A stretch of 64,000 bases of DNA from positions 24,831,760 to 24,895,759 of the forward strand of contig CM064495.1 of NCBI GenBank assembly GCA_032716605.1, in the 5' to 3' direction. Under the pieces are notes generated by a model, which worked only from the letters and a program-made list of their open reading frames with translations, did not search any database and was not told where the DNA came from. A program made the position numbers and the translations under genes. The DNA comes from Paralithodes platypus. Lineage: Eukaryota > Arthropoda > Malacostraca > Decapoda > Lithodidae. Shown in pieces: positions 54,275 to 64,000 of this stretch; the first letter of the stretch is position 1; every line of letters begins with the position of its first letter.

Positions 54275-54609
54275 TATTCAGCAAAAAACTAGGCACTAAA
54301 AGCTTCAAAATGAGACCAGAACGAGCTACGTAGCACTCATGGTTCTCATACAGTGGACCCAGTAACATGGGAGTTTAGCGTATAGCGGCATATTTTTCCC
54401 AGCTATGCTCACTACTGGCTACACTGCCGGCCTCTCGAGAACACAGGGAACATGAGTTAATGGGCGGCGGTAAGCCCTGGGAGTCGGCTGTCTGGCCCGC
54501 TGCGCTCCCGGCCATTTGCACTCAATTTTAACCCTTTAAAAGCCTTAATAATGCTCCTAACTTGCTGCAAATTGGAGGCGGACTTAAGTCCGGTCCCGAT
54601 CTTTAAGGG

Positions 54610-55167
54610 TTAAAGAAGGCTGTTTTCCTGATGGCTCTCGCCACGGGGAATAGGGTGTCTGAGCTGGCGGCGATGAGCAACGAACCTAATTGCCTTAGGT
54701 TTGGGAGACGGCACGATCATGTGCAAATCGCGCCGTCTCCCACATTCATAGCAAAAAATTAGCATTCTGATCATGTGTTTTCTGAATTTTCTGTCCCGGT
54801 ATTGAAACGTGGACACTCTCATCATATTTTATGCCCAGTGCAGGCCTAAACTAAGTTTATGAGGGCTGCACCTCCTCACCAATCAGGTGCTCTATGGGTG
54901 AACCAGGCAGGTAATCGTGTTACGAGAAGAAAGTTAGCTTTTCTGTTAGTAGACGGCATTAAAGAAAGTAACCCCGGCGTGGTGGGCAGGGTTCACGACA
55001 TCAGGAAATGGGCAGTCTCTCTTAGTTTCTTACAAAACTTTTCGATAGAAGACATTGCTAATACTCAATTATGGGCGTCCAATCATACTTTCGTAACACG
55101 TTACCTGTCGGTCGCTCTCGATAAACCAAAGCGTACCTGTGTAGCTTTACGACAACGGGTCCAGTAG
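54610..55167 (+). pseudogene. DIRS tyrosine recombinase, catalytic C-terminal domain
   Basis: Resumes at the TTAA with KKAVFLMALATGNRVSELAA, which carries the first catalytic Arg. Then come RHDHVQIAPSPTF, VHDIRKWAVSLSF with the HxxR motif, and QLWASNHTFVTRYL with the nucleophile Tyr, ending at 55167. Two in-frame stops lie between 54760 and 54857. The recombinase would insert a circular DNA copy without target duplication. All four catalytic residues are visible, but the gene is in three separated pieces. Confidence 0.8.
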
Positions 55168-55673
55168 GTTATGTTCTATTGTGTAAGATTTGTTTAAAGA
55201 GAAAGGGGGGGGGGGGAGTGCAGAATAGCGCATACCTCACTAAGTCCCCGTCCGCCGGAGAACTGTGATAAATCACGAGCTGTGATCGAACTGGTTGTAC
55301 AGTTCAATAAATGTTATTTTATGTTAATTTTAAGAAGAAATCTAGCATAGTTGCAACTATGCAGTATTATCAGAATGTAAAAACATATATTATACTGTAC
55401 AAATATTGTTAAGGTTAGAACTAAATTCTACAGAGTTATAGTTCTATTTATGGGAACACATGCGTGCCCCCAAAAGTATCATGCATAGATCTTAAGGAAA
55501 AGATCTGGTCATGAGTAAGCAGACTTTCTTGATGTCACGCACTGCATACAATCTTTTATATTTTTTATATATTGTTTACATACAATAAAACTTTAAAAAA
55601 ATTATACGGATTATTTTGTCCCCTGAGGTTAGGATACCGTCACGAATGTCCCCCTCCAGACTTGTTCTTCAGG
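55168..55673 (+). other. DIRS 3' region and flank
   Basis: Contains a G run (55205-55216), GC-rich sequence and AATAAA at 55306-55311, a possible DIRS poly(A) signal. From about 55320 it is AT-rich, with another AATAAAAC and A-run near 55583-55605. DIRS terminal repeats were not identified. No gene. Confidence 0.4.
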
Positions 55674-55779
55674 CAATATCGTCAATGATGGAGGGGCCAC
55701 TATTAAACTATAGGTTTGATTCCCGGAGGGAAGTAGAGAAAACCTAATATTTAGTAGGGCCCCGTAATCATTGACGATA
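55674..55779. mobile_element. Palindromic MITE (~105 bp)
   Basis: The ends ATATCGTCAATGATGGAGGGG and, inverted, TATCGTCAATGATTACGGGG form ~23-bp TIRs around a non-coding core. A partial inverted copy is at 60545-60617. Confidence 0.6.
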
Positions 55780-56135
55780 AAATGTCCCTCCCATCAATCC
55801 CACTTCCCATTCGTTGATTTCTAGAGTTGTATCTTGGTATATCAGTGAAGGACGAAGATGCATGGCCTCTATGGGGCCTGGTGTCGGGGAAGCAAAACGC
55901 AAGAAATCCACATATGGAAAGTCATATGATAACAAATATTAACCCCTCCAACCCGGAAGGGCTCTTGAACGCCCATAACAAACTCGGCCCGCGCAACCCG
56001 GAAGGGCTCTTGAACGCCCATTGCTTGCGTGCGTGCTTTCGAATGCCGCACGTACATTTTTGGTATCGTGGGACGGTAGGTGGCGCCACCAGGCGTAAAC
56101 GACGCCACAGCAACAGTATCTACCCTGACGCCATC

Positions 56136-59002
56136 ATGGACAGTATGCCAAATAGTGATTCCGCTGTGTCCGATACCGTGCTTCCTACGACGCCCTTGCT
56201 AGTTCGTCGCCCTTTACCCCGACGCCATCGCATAAATGTGTTATCTCCCGGAGGTATTGAGACGACATTGAGACTATATGAGCGTGCTGATGCCAAGTAT
56301 ATTGTTGATGATATAGTCAGTGACGACTCCAGTAATTATAAGTCGAGTGATTATGGCCATGAGAGTGACAAAGAAGAGCAATTCCTGGGATTTGCAAGAG
56401 AACATGACAGTGATGAAGGTGATGTACCAGTTGTTGAGGAAGCTGGTTTACCTAAAGACAGTGAACTTGAGAGAGTGAGTGAGTGGGAGAGTTCAAGGTC
56501 ACTCACCAAATTTCGCATAAGTGACACGACGCCAAGCCCTTCCCCAGGTAAATCGCCTTTCAAGCTACACTTATATAAGCAGAAAATACTTGAGAAGGCG
56601 GCCGCGGCAGCTAGGGAACAAGCAAAAATACTTGGTGAGGATGAGGCTGTGAGTGAGGGTGAGCGTGGTGACCCTTCTCGCCCGCCATTGTCTCCCTTAT
56701 CTACCCACGCCACCCAAGATGACCCGGATGCCCCGGATGCCCCGCATTCTTCCCCACCACCCCCACCACTGCCAAGGGTTGAGGACCTCCCACTTTCGGC
56801 CTATTTGCCTCCTAGGTCCCCCGACAGGAGACATACTGCTGCCGAAAAGGGGAAAGGCAGGAAATATACCAAAAAAATTAAGAAAAGTAAGAGAGTTTTG
56901 TCCCGCGGCGTCCACCCCTGCCGGCCCCAGCCATACGCCCCCGCAACTTTCCCCACGGTCCTTCCCACCTCTCCCGCCTTCAACATGTCTTCCTGAAGAA
57001 GTCTTTGAGCTCGCATCACCAATACCTGGGCCTAGTGACAGTGAAGCATTGCTTTCTGTCACTCGTCGCAGGCCAAGGAGCCCAGGACCTCGGGGGGACA
57101 CAGCCTCACCTGCCACTCCTTCCCCACCTCGCCCACCCGCACGCCGCCCACGCATCACTCGTTCCCCGCCAGATTATGTGATGATGAAGGGCACCTCTCT
57201 GAAGACTCTGGCCATGATTACATAGGTCCACCGTCAGGGCAAGATGACCACTCTGACGATGACTATATGGACATCGACAGCCCTAGACCCATCCGCTTGG
57301 CCCGGCGTCGTGCTGCCCGTCGTGCTGGCCGACGCCCTGACCGACGCCCTCGCCGCCCTAGGGCGCGGGCCTCCCGAGTTGGCCGTGGGCATGCTGGGCC
57401 ACCAGCTGGAGCTCCTCGTCAGCGTAGACAAGACCCATTCTACGTTTTTCAGTGGCAAGACGTAGTTGATGGGGATGGATACAACCCTGATGTGCCAGCT
57501 TTTGATGAGGTACTGGAGGGTTCAGGCATTACCCCCAATTTTCCTGCAGGCCCCAATGCTCCACCACACGAACTATTTGAGGCCTTCTTTGATGAGGAGG
57601 TGGTAGGCTATGTTGTCAAAGAGACAAATAAGCAGCACCAATACCAGGTCCACTTTTTGGGCAAGGTGACCAAGGGCCACATGAGGCAGTGGACCCCAGT
57701 GACTCATAAAGAGTTCATGGTGTTCCTGGCACTCACCATGCTAATGCCTCATGTCAAGAAGCATAGGTTGCCTGACTATTGGATCACCAATGATCTCATA
57801 TCCACCCTTGCCTTCGGGAAATATGTCTCGCGACCGGTACCTTGATATCCTCGCAGCGCTCCATCTTGTCACCAACCTTGACGTCCACCTCCCAGACAAG
57901 CTGTGGAAGATTAGGACGTTGTACGAGATGATGCGAGAACACTTCACCTCCTACTACAAGCCCTTCCGCAAGGTCGTCATTGACGAGTCTCTTGTGCTGT
58001 TCCGGGGAAAACTCAGCTTCCGGCAGTACATCCCCTCAAAAAGACATCGCTTTGGCATAAAATTCTTTGTGCTGTGCGACTGCCAAACTGGCTATGTCCT
58101 GGACTTCCTGGTCTACAGCGGGAAGGAAGGGGACTTGCTTGTGGACCCCCTCATTGGCTTTGGCGGAGCAGTGGTGCAAGCCATGATGGACCGCTACTTT
58201 CATAAGAATCACGTCCTCTACACGGACAATTATTACACGTCCCCCACTCTCTCACAGTACCTGCATGAGCGCAAGACGGGGACTGTAGGCACAGTACGAG
58301 GGAAAAGGAAGGGCATGCCACCTTTCCCTCCAAAGACCAAAAAAGGTGATGTGTTCAAGAAGAAGTCGGGGCCCATTCTGGCTATCCACTGGCACGACCA
58401 GCGGAAGGTCAACCTCCTGACCACCATCCACAAGGGGGGAAATGGTGGAGACTGGCAAGGTGGATCGCCGCACCCAGGCCAGGGTTACCAAGCCCGATGC
58501 TGTCCTGGACTACAACATCAACATGAGGCTGGTGGACAAGTCCGACATGCAGATAGGCTTCATTGACTGCCTGCGTACCTCGTGCAGATGGTACAAAAAG
58601 TTCTTTCTGCATATGGTGGACATGTCAGTTCTGAATACCTACAATATATACAAGCTTCGGAATGTGAACACACCCATGAAGTTCAATAGCCTGCGGAGGT
58701 TCCAAAAGCAGGTGTTGACGGAGCTCCTGGAGAAGTATGCTACGCCACAGAGGGCAGTGGCACATCCTGGGCCCGCCGTTATTGACCGCTTGCAGTGTGC
58801 TCAATACTTGATTAGGCACAGGCTTGGTTCCCTGCCTCAGAATGAATCAGGAAGAACGCAGCAGAAGCGGTGCCATGTCTGCTACAACAGCAGGGTGAGG
58901 CCGAGGTCAGGTAAAAAGTCAACCATGGAGTGTGTGGAGTGCAAGGTGGCACTCTGTGCTTTAGAGTGCTTCTTTGATTACCACTCCAAGCTGGAGTTCT
59001 AA
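56136..59002 (+). pseudogene. piggyBac-type transposase, several frameshifts
   Basis: Starts at ATG 56136 with a long acidic/Pro-rich N-terminal region (to ~57230). The conserved domain begins near 57450: FQWQDVVDGDGYNPD, QWTPVTHKEFMVFLAL and LPDYWITND. In the next frame come MSRDRYLDILAALHL, KVVIDESLVLFRGKLSFRQY (first Asp), YTDNYYTSP (second Asp) and, after another shift near 58440, DYNINMRLVDKSD (third Asp). A C-terminal Cys-rich domain, CHVCYNSRVRP and CVECKVALC, follows and ends at 59002. Frame breaks fall near 56990, 57230, 57840 and 58440. All three catalytic Asp and the zinc cluster are kept, so inactivation is recent or partly sequencing error in GC-rich stretches. Confidence 0.85.
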
Positions 59003-59261
59003 TAATCATACTGAAAGTGCCAAATAAAATGACAATATGTACACTATATATATAGGCAAAAAGTGGAAGAAAACCAAATTATTGTTATACAAAAGTCATG
59101 TATTATGAGAAAATTGATACAAATACAATTACACCATAATAATATGTGAAAATGACACATATGTATATACCAAGTGACATTCATATGATTAGAACCTATA
59201 GAAATATATAAATCAGTGAAAAAAAGACACAATAAATTGTATATAAAACGTTTACAAATCA

Positions 59262-59970
59262 TATAACTAAGTGAAAGTGACACAAGACCTAATATTTGAT
59301 GGCCAAAGTATAATAAACACCTGTGATAACGAATAATCAGTGCCTAATACAACAATAACCTACCTCAATTACTAATAAAATGTACGGTATCGAGTGAAAA
59401 TTAGCATTATCAGTGACAGTGACACTCTCTAAAGCATATTTGTCAAAGTGAAAGTGACACAAGACCTAATATTTGATGGCCAAAGTATAATAAACACCTG
59501 TGATAACGAATAATCAGTGCCTAATACAACAATAACCTACCTCAATTACTAATAAAATGTACGGTATCGAGTGAAAATTAGCATTATCAGTGACAGTGAC
59601 ACTCTCTAAAGCATATTTGTCAAAGTGAAAGTGACACAAGACCTAATATTTGATGGCCAAAGTATAATAAACACCTGTGATAACGAATAATCAGTGCCTA
59701 ATACAACAATAACCTACCTCAATTACTAATAAAATGTACGGTATCGAATGAAAATGAGCATTATCAGTGACAGTGACACTCTCTAAAGCATATTTATCAA
59801 AGTGATAGTGACACAAGACACAATACTTGATGGCCAAAGTATAATAAACCTGTAATAACGAATAATAAGTGCCTAGTATAACAATAACCTACCTCAATTA
59901 CTAATAAAATGTACGGTATCGAGTGAAAATTAGCAATATCAGTGACAGTGATACCCTAATAAACATACTT
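59262..59970 (+). repeat. 177-bp tandem repeat array (~4 copies)
   Basis: AAGACCTAATATTTGATGG recurs at 59284, 59461 and 59638, with a diverged copy at 59815 (steps of 177). Copies 1-3 are almost identical. Within each unit the word AGTGACA/GTGACAC recurs. It lies downstream of the transposase stop, inside the piggyBac-like element. Confidence 0.9.
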
Positions 59971-60364
59971 TATATAATTGGCCTCAAAATAACTATAAAA
60001 ATATCAAATAAACATCACATTCTCAATATCAAACACTAAAATCGTCTAAGGGAGATAAATACTTTGGTGCGACGAGCGGCTCGGTGCGTCGTAGCCATGG
60101 CCGGGGCGACGCGTCCGAACGCGGGAAGAATTTGCCGCCGAAAAGCACTCGTCTTCCCGCGCTCACCATTATGCAACCAGATGGGCTAGAGACCTCTACT
60201 CAACGCCATTCGACAGAGGAAGGTTTGTGGAACATTATTCTTTTTTATTCATAACATTACATGACATATTCATTGAATTACAGAGGAGTTAACATACCCC
60301 AAAGAGCGTCAAAACACCCGGTACCACAGCACAGTCGCGAGCTATAGCCCCCGGGGCTGGAGGG
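59971..60364 (+). other. piggyBac-like element right-end region
   Basis: Non-coding. Contains a GC-rich block with repeated GCGACG/GACGCG words near 60070-60125, then AT-rich sequence, then the TIR. No gene. Confidence 0.5.
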
Positions 60365-60544
60365 TTAAGTTAATTTTTATTTTTTATTTTTTACAGCGTT
60401 TTTTCTGTAGGGTACCCAATCATAATGACGATCCCATAAGGGAATTAAGCGTGCACTTATGATGAGTACTCCATGATACTTCCGCGGCGGTAGATTCAAA
60501 ATGCTGACGCGGAATGTTGAATGGAGACTATTATACTAATAGGC

Positions 60545-60617
60545 AATATCGTCAATGATTACGGGGCCCTACTAAATATTAGGTTTTCTCTACTTACCTC
60601 CGGGAATCAAACCTATA
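60545..60617. mobile_element. Partial inverted copy of the palindromic MITE
   Basis: Matches the reverse complement of 55699-55779 for about 70 bases (TCGTCAATGATTACGGGGCC...CGGGAATCAAACCTATA), then stops. With 55674-55779 it brackets the piggyBac-like element in inverted orientation. Confidence 0.6.
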
Positions 60618-60837
60618 ATTTATCCCTGTTGAGTAGTTAGATTATCTCTTGTAGTGTTCATTGAGGGGAGTACTATAGGGTAGTGGAGGTTGGTTTCAAT
60701 TTGAGTTTGGATCTCCCCTGGAGGCCGGTGGAAGGCCATATAAATTCTGATTGTGTTGCGCACATGAGTCCTAATTACTGCCCTTATACTCGGGTCCTGA
60801 TGACAAGCCGGGATAAAGTACTGGGGTTGTAACAATA
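60618..60837. other. Unassigned sequence between MITE copy and RTE fragment
   Basis: A 71-codon minus-strand frame is open here, but no similarity is recognised and it may be chance. Confidence 0.3.
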
Positions 60838-61152
60838 TTTACTATTACACTTTTGTGCCAATCCTTGGGGATTTTCTCATCTTTAATAATGGTGTTTATC
60901 ACCTCATTGACTAAGCTGACACGAGTCTCCCGAGGCTTTAATCATCTCAGCGACAATGTCAGAGCACCCTGGAGTTATACTGTTCTTCATTTTATTGATT
61001 GCGTCGCTCACTACAGCTTGTGCTATCAAAGGAGGGGTTCTAGATATTGTTTTTTCGATACTAAGCTGTTCCTTATCCCATTCAAACTCTACATTTAGCA
61101 ATCGTTCATAGTGTGCCTTCCATGCTTCTCTGATTTCATCTTCTGCATACAC
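60838..61152 (-). pseudogene. RTE-type reverse transcriptase, N-terminal fragment
   Basis: EIREAWKAHYERLLNVEFEW and DAINKMKNSITPGCSDIVAE (fingers, 'K..K.PG.D' box) are followed, after a shift, by DEKIPKDWHKSVIVNI. The catalytic FADD box is not reached. The pattern is that of RTE/BovB-like elements. Confidence 0.75.
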
Positions 61153-61728
61153 AATCTTTCCATTATCGTTTCCAACACACTGTTCACCTATAATATCCCT
61201 ACTGTCATTTTTAACTCACCTAGCTAGGTTGAAGATCCCATTGGGATTGTCAGTGTTACACACTTGTTCGAGGACCAGGTCCTTGATGCCTTTTTTTAGC
61301 ATTGTAATTAACTCTTCTGGCAGTTCGTTTAGCTGCCTGGTATTCCTCCTTACTGCTTCCCTTCTTCCATGCTTTGAAGCATCTCCGTTTCTCTTTCATA
61401 CAATGTTCTACCTCATCGTCGCACCACCAGGAGGTCTTATTCCTGGGGTGACCCTTTGTTTTCCCACAGACTTTGTCAGTGGCAGCGAGAAGGCTATGCT
61501 TAAGGAAATTCCATTGATTATTTACATCGCTAGGCCTAGCTTCCTATTTCTATTGATTTCCTCCACTTCACTATGAAACCTATCCCTAACTTCCTTGTTC
61601 TTCAGCAGCCACTCTCTCCTTTTGGGCATGTATACCTTCTTGCATTCAGGATCTGTGTATAAGCTCATGTCGCAAACAAGTAGCTTATGCTGGGCGATAC
61701 ATTTTTCGCTCGGGATGACCTTTACATC

Positions 61729-62490
61729 TCAAACCAGTTTCCAGTATTTCCTGTTAACCAAGAAGTAATCTATCTGGCTACTGGAGACCCCAGAGTTATA
61801 TGTGACCAGATGGCTCTGTCTTTTCTTGAACTTTGTGTTACACACAACCATGTTGAGTGCAATGCAAGACTCCAGTATATATTCGCCTTCCAGATTCCTC
61901 CTTCTGTAACCATTTCCTCCATGTACTCCCTCGTATCCATCTGCAGATGCTCCCATGTGACCATTCAGGTCCCCTCCCAGGATTGTTATTTCATTCTCTG
62001 AGAGGCCTGAAATGACACTGACGGTGTCATTCCAGAAGTCCTCTTTTATCTGTTTCTGTAGGCCAGCCTGTGGGGCATATGCAGAGATCACATTCAGCAA
62101 TTCTTTCACCAACATTCAACTTCAAAACAATCAGCCTTTCACTAACTTTCGTAATCTGAAGCACACTTTCCGCCCACTCTTCAGCCACCAGAACACCCAC
62201 TCCTCCTTTTGCTTTATCAGTCTCAAACCACTTCCAGTAGATCTTATATCTTTTCTTTATTTCAACAATTCACTGTGCCCCATACCCTTTCCAGAGTGTT
62301 TCCTGGGCGCAGCAGACGTCCACTCGCCTCCTCTCATACATCTCGGCCACTTCATTTGCATGCAGATTCAAATTACCAACCTTCACACTAGCAAGTCTGA
62401 GACTGTAGGAGGCATTTGTCCGTATCATCATGATGGGATTTGAAGGAGGCCCACTTTCAGCAATAAGGAAGTTAGGGCAGGGCCAGACCC
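61729..62490 (-). pseudogene. RTE-type APE endonuclease
   Basis: MYERRRVDVCCAQETLWKG (catalytic Glu) lies at 62350-62290. GGVGVLVAEEW is in an adjacent frame near 62190. Then come NVISAYAPQAG, ITILGGDLNGHMG (Asp/Asn) and SQIDYFLVNRKYW at 62115-61729. Two frame breaks. It stops before a clear SDH box can be read. Confidence 0.75.
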
Positions 62491-63158
62491 CCACTACCTA
62501 CAAAACCATGTTACCAGGCATAGAATGAGGAAGCTCACATAGGTAGTTGTCTTTACTCGTGATATCACCTTGCACATGCAACCTACGCCCAAATTGCATA
62601 TGTAGAACTCAGTGAACAATCGTGATAGCACCCCTGACTATAACAACATAGTTAGGCCCAGATGCGGAGCTGAGTAGGGGTTATGCCAACTCCCCGTCAA
62701 AAGGGTGATAAGGAACCACCTATCCACCACATCGCCATCAAATCAACCACGCGCTTCGGGAATCGCGTTTCACACGCACACGAAAGGACCAGCGGTTCTT
62801 CCTTGGCGACCATAGGACGGCGGTTCCTCCTGGTGGACCTTTCGATCTCCCGCACGGTCACTACGATCTCCCCTAATATGGCCTCTGACGACATGCCGTC
62901 TACTTTGCGCAGAGCGTGTGGAACCCTATCAGGCTCAGCGATGCTCAACTTTTAACGAGTATTAATTCTCGAGGAGTGAAGCAGAACATCCCCCCCATGA
63001 CAAAGGAAGATGGAAAAACGAAAATGAATTTAGTAGGAGAAATGAAAGGGCCCGCTCACTTGGTTGGAGGTGGCAGGAGGGGTGGGCAGGACCATCAGCC
63101 CCATCATGTACCCTAAGGAGGGTCAACGTGTCAAGCACAGCGGGGGGTATGTGCCTGA
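62491..63158. other. Unassigned sequence upstream of the RTE fragment
   Basis: May include the RTE 5' region. An 83-codon minus-strand frame (62948-62697) starts with TTG and has no recognisable similarity. Nothing else supported. Confidence 0.35.
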
Positions 63159-63187
63159 GTATATACATACATACATGCATGCATACA
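63159..63187 (+). repeat. Short (ATAC/ATGC)n microsatellite
   Basis: TATATACATACATACATGCA followed by TGCATACA. Confidence 0.8.
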
Positions 63188-64000
63188 ACCTGTTGTAACT
63201 CAGGGAGACCTTGAGTAAAATGCTGGTAAATGTCCACATCTCTTTAATGACTGAATCTTCTCAAATGATAGAAATATAATTTTATTGCTTAGGTCCATTT
63301 TGGGATATGAGGGGTTTAGGATTGGGATTTCTAGACTAATCATGATCGATATATTAGAATATTTGTGGAGCACAACACCTTAGCATCCACTCTATAGCTT
63401 GATTTACTAGACCTACTGGTACCAGTATATCTAAAGAGACCATGTGAATAAGCACAATTTGCAGTTATTCAAGAAATTGCAACTTACATTATCTTTTTAT
63501 ATAGTTTTAAATTGTTTAGTACTTTTTCTAATATAATTTTTGGCAATAAAATTTCAATATACTTTTCCCTAGGTATGTAATAGCTACCTTTTATACAGAG
63601 GACAAAAAGCAAAAAATAATTTTGTTAGTATATATTTTCAGTATATGAAAACTAACATACTATATACTGTACTGTACATATACAAAAAAGGAAGGCAGCA
63701 TCCTAGAGGCAGGGTGGATCATCAAGAGGACAAGATACATGATGATAGAAGCCGTTTTGCCGTTGAAATTATCATAACCATATAAAACAGTCAAAAATAA
63801 ACACATCTAGGGAAGACAAGCCAATTTCATGTGATGATTCAATCAATATCAATAAATAAGAATGACCACAGAAATTAGAAGGGTTAGTGTCAAAATGTAG
63901 CTTAACTATAATTTGTGTGGGTAGGCTACCTATGGTATTTTAAAGGATTTGACATACTAATTGGCTCACCATATAAAAATTGGCTAGTCTGCCCTGCCCA
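63188..64000. other. AT-rich non-coding sequence
   Basis: No ORF, RNA gene or repeat could be supported in the last 800 bases. Confidence 0.4.

Larger units (their letters stand above)
50961..54609. mobile_element. TTAA-flanked MITE (~422 bp) carrying a Tigger insertion
   Basis: TTAA at 50957-50960 and 54610-54613. The left end is CCCTTGTCTAGC; the right end, reverse-complemented, is CCCTTAAAGATC. The MITE proper is 50961-51049 plus 54275-54609. Removing it and one TTAA joins the DIRS recombinase frame precisely between DSLL and KKAVFLMAL. Its TIRs differ from the other TTAA elements here, so it is a separate family. Confidence 0.82.
31128..55320 (+). mobile_element. DIRS-type tyrosine-recombinase retrotransposon, split by four nested insertions
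   Basis: Plus-strand order: gag start (31128-31317), BEL-B insertion, rest of gag (39657-42082), RT/RNase H (42355-44099), recombinase start (44104-44328), LINE-2W insertion, recombinase middle (50822-50960), TTAA MITE containing Tigger, recombinase end (54610-55167), then a possible AATAAA at 55306. The RT type with YLDD, an RNase H without integrase, and a recombinase with R..HxxR..Y mark the DIRS order. Both ends are approximate because the terminal repeats were not identified. Confidence 0.85.
55943..60364 (+). mobile_element. piggyBac-like DNA transposon (4.4 kb)
   Basis: Flanked by TTAA at 55939-55942 and 60365-60368. The left end CCCCTCCAACCCGG and the reverse-complemented right end CCCTCCAGCCCCGG are imperfect TIRs. 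The interior has a frameshifted piggyBac transposase (56136-59002) and a 177-bp tandem array. A 27-bp word (AACCCGGAAGGGCTC and following) is repeated at 55950 and 55995. This is the probable autonomous relative of the MITE at 39069-39506. Confidence 0.85.
60838..62490 (-). mobile_element. RTE-type LINE fragment (endonuclease and start of RT)
   Basis: Reading on the minus strand: APE endonuclease (62490-61700), linker, then the beginning of the RT (61152-60838), where it stops abruptly. The 3' two thirds of the RT and the tail are absent. LINE copies normally lose the 5' end, so this one was cut by later rearrangement. Confidence 0.8.

Noticed and set aside
62697..62948. 83-codon minus-strand ORF as a gene
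   Set aside because: It starts with TTG, lacks recognisable motifs and lies in unassigned sequence.

Overview
The window looks like repeat-dominated nuclear DNA of an invertebrate animal, most likely a decapod crustacean. That guess rests on the mix of BEL/Pao, DIRS, RTE, Tigger and piggyBac-type elements and on an intronless virus-like ORF; no conserved host gene is present to fix the species. One 100-base run of N (5383-5482) is an assembly gap of unknown true size. Almost all coding sequence belongs to mobile elements, most of it broken. The exceptions are one intact Tigger transposase and one long open frame of unknown origin.

Layout. 54-3762: DNA element with ~320-bp terminal inverted repeats (TIRs) and a decayed minus-strand gene ending in a cysteine-rich CXC-like tail. 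4066-4718: 36-bp minisatellite. 5055-5269: small MITE. 5483-17630: about 68 copies of a 179-bp satellite, entered through the gap. 17631-17941: LINE 3' tail ending in (ATAG)n. 17942-19894: orphan ~650-codon open frame with no start codon and no recognised domain. 19905-~30650 (minus): LINE-1W, a Jockey/CR1-like LINE with a 2A-like motif and PHD-type finger, split by BEL-A at 20456-27872. BEL-A carries an extra SGNH-hydrolase ORF upstream of gag. 31128-~55320 (plus): a DIRS-type tyrosine-recombinase retrotransposon whose gag is split by BEL-B (31318-39656). Its recombinase gene is split twice, by LINE-2W (44329-50821) and by a TTAA-flanked MITE (50961-54609). The MITE itself contains an intact Tigger/pogo transposon (51050-54274). 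BEL-B contains two further TTAA-flanked MITEs. 55943-60364: piggyBac-like transposon with a frameshifted transposase and a 177-bp tandem array. 60838-62490 (minus): RTE-type LINE fragment. 62491-64000: mostly featureless, AT-rich towards the end.

The region is a set of nested insertions. At several junctions, dropping the insert and one copy of the target duplication puts the interrupted reading frame back in register. This fixes boundaries and relative order: DIRS is older than BEL-B, LINE-2W and the MITE; the MITE is older than Tigger; LINE-1W is older than BEL-A. The two LTRs of BEL-A, and those of BEL-B, differ by roughly 2% by eye, so both inserted fairly recently. Most worth following up: the SGNH-hydrolase ORF inside a BEL/Pao element, the orphan virus-like ORF between truncated repeats, the satellite with a single hypervariable slot, and the intact Tigger with its repeat-encoded charged tail and TCCGA-rich ends.
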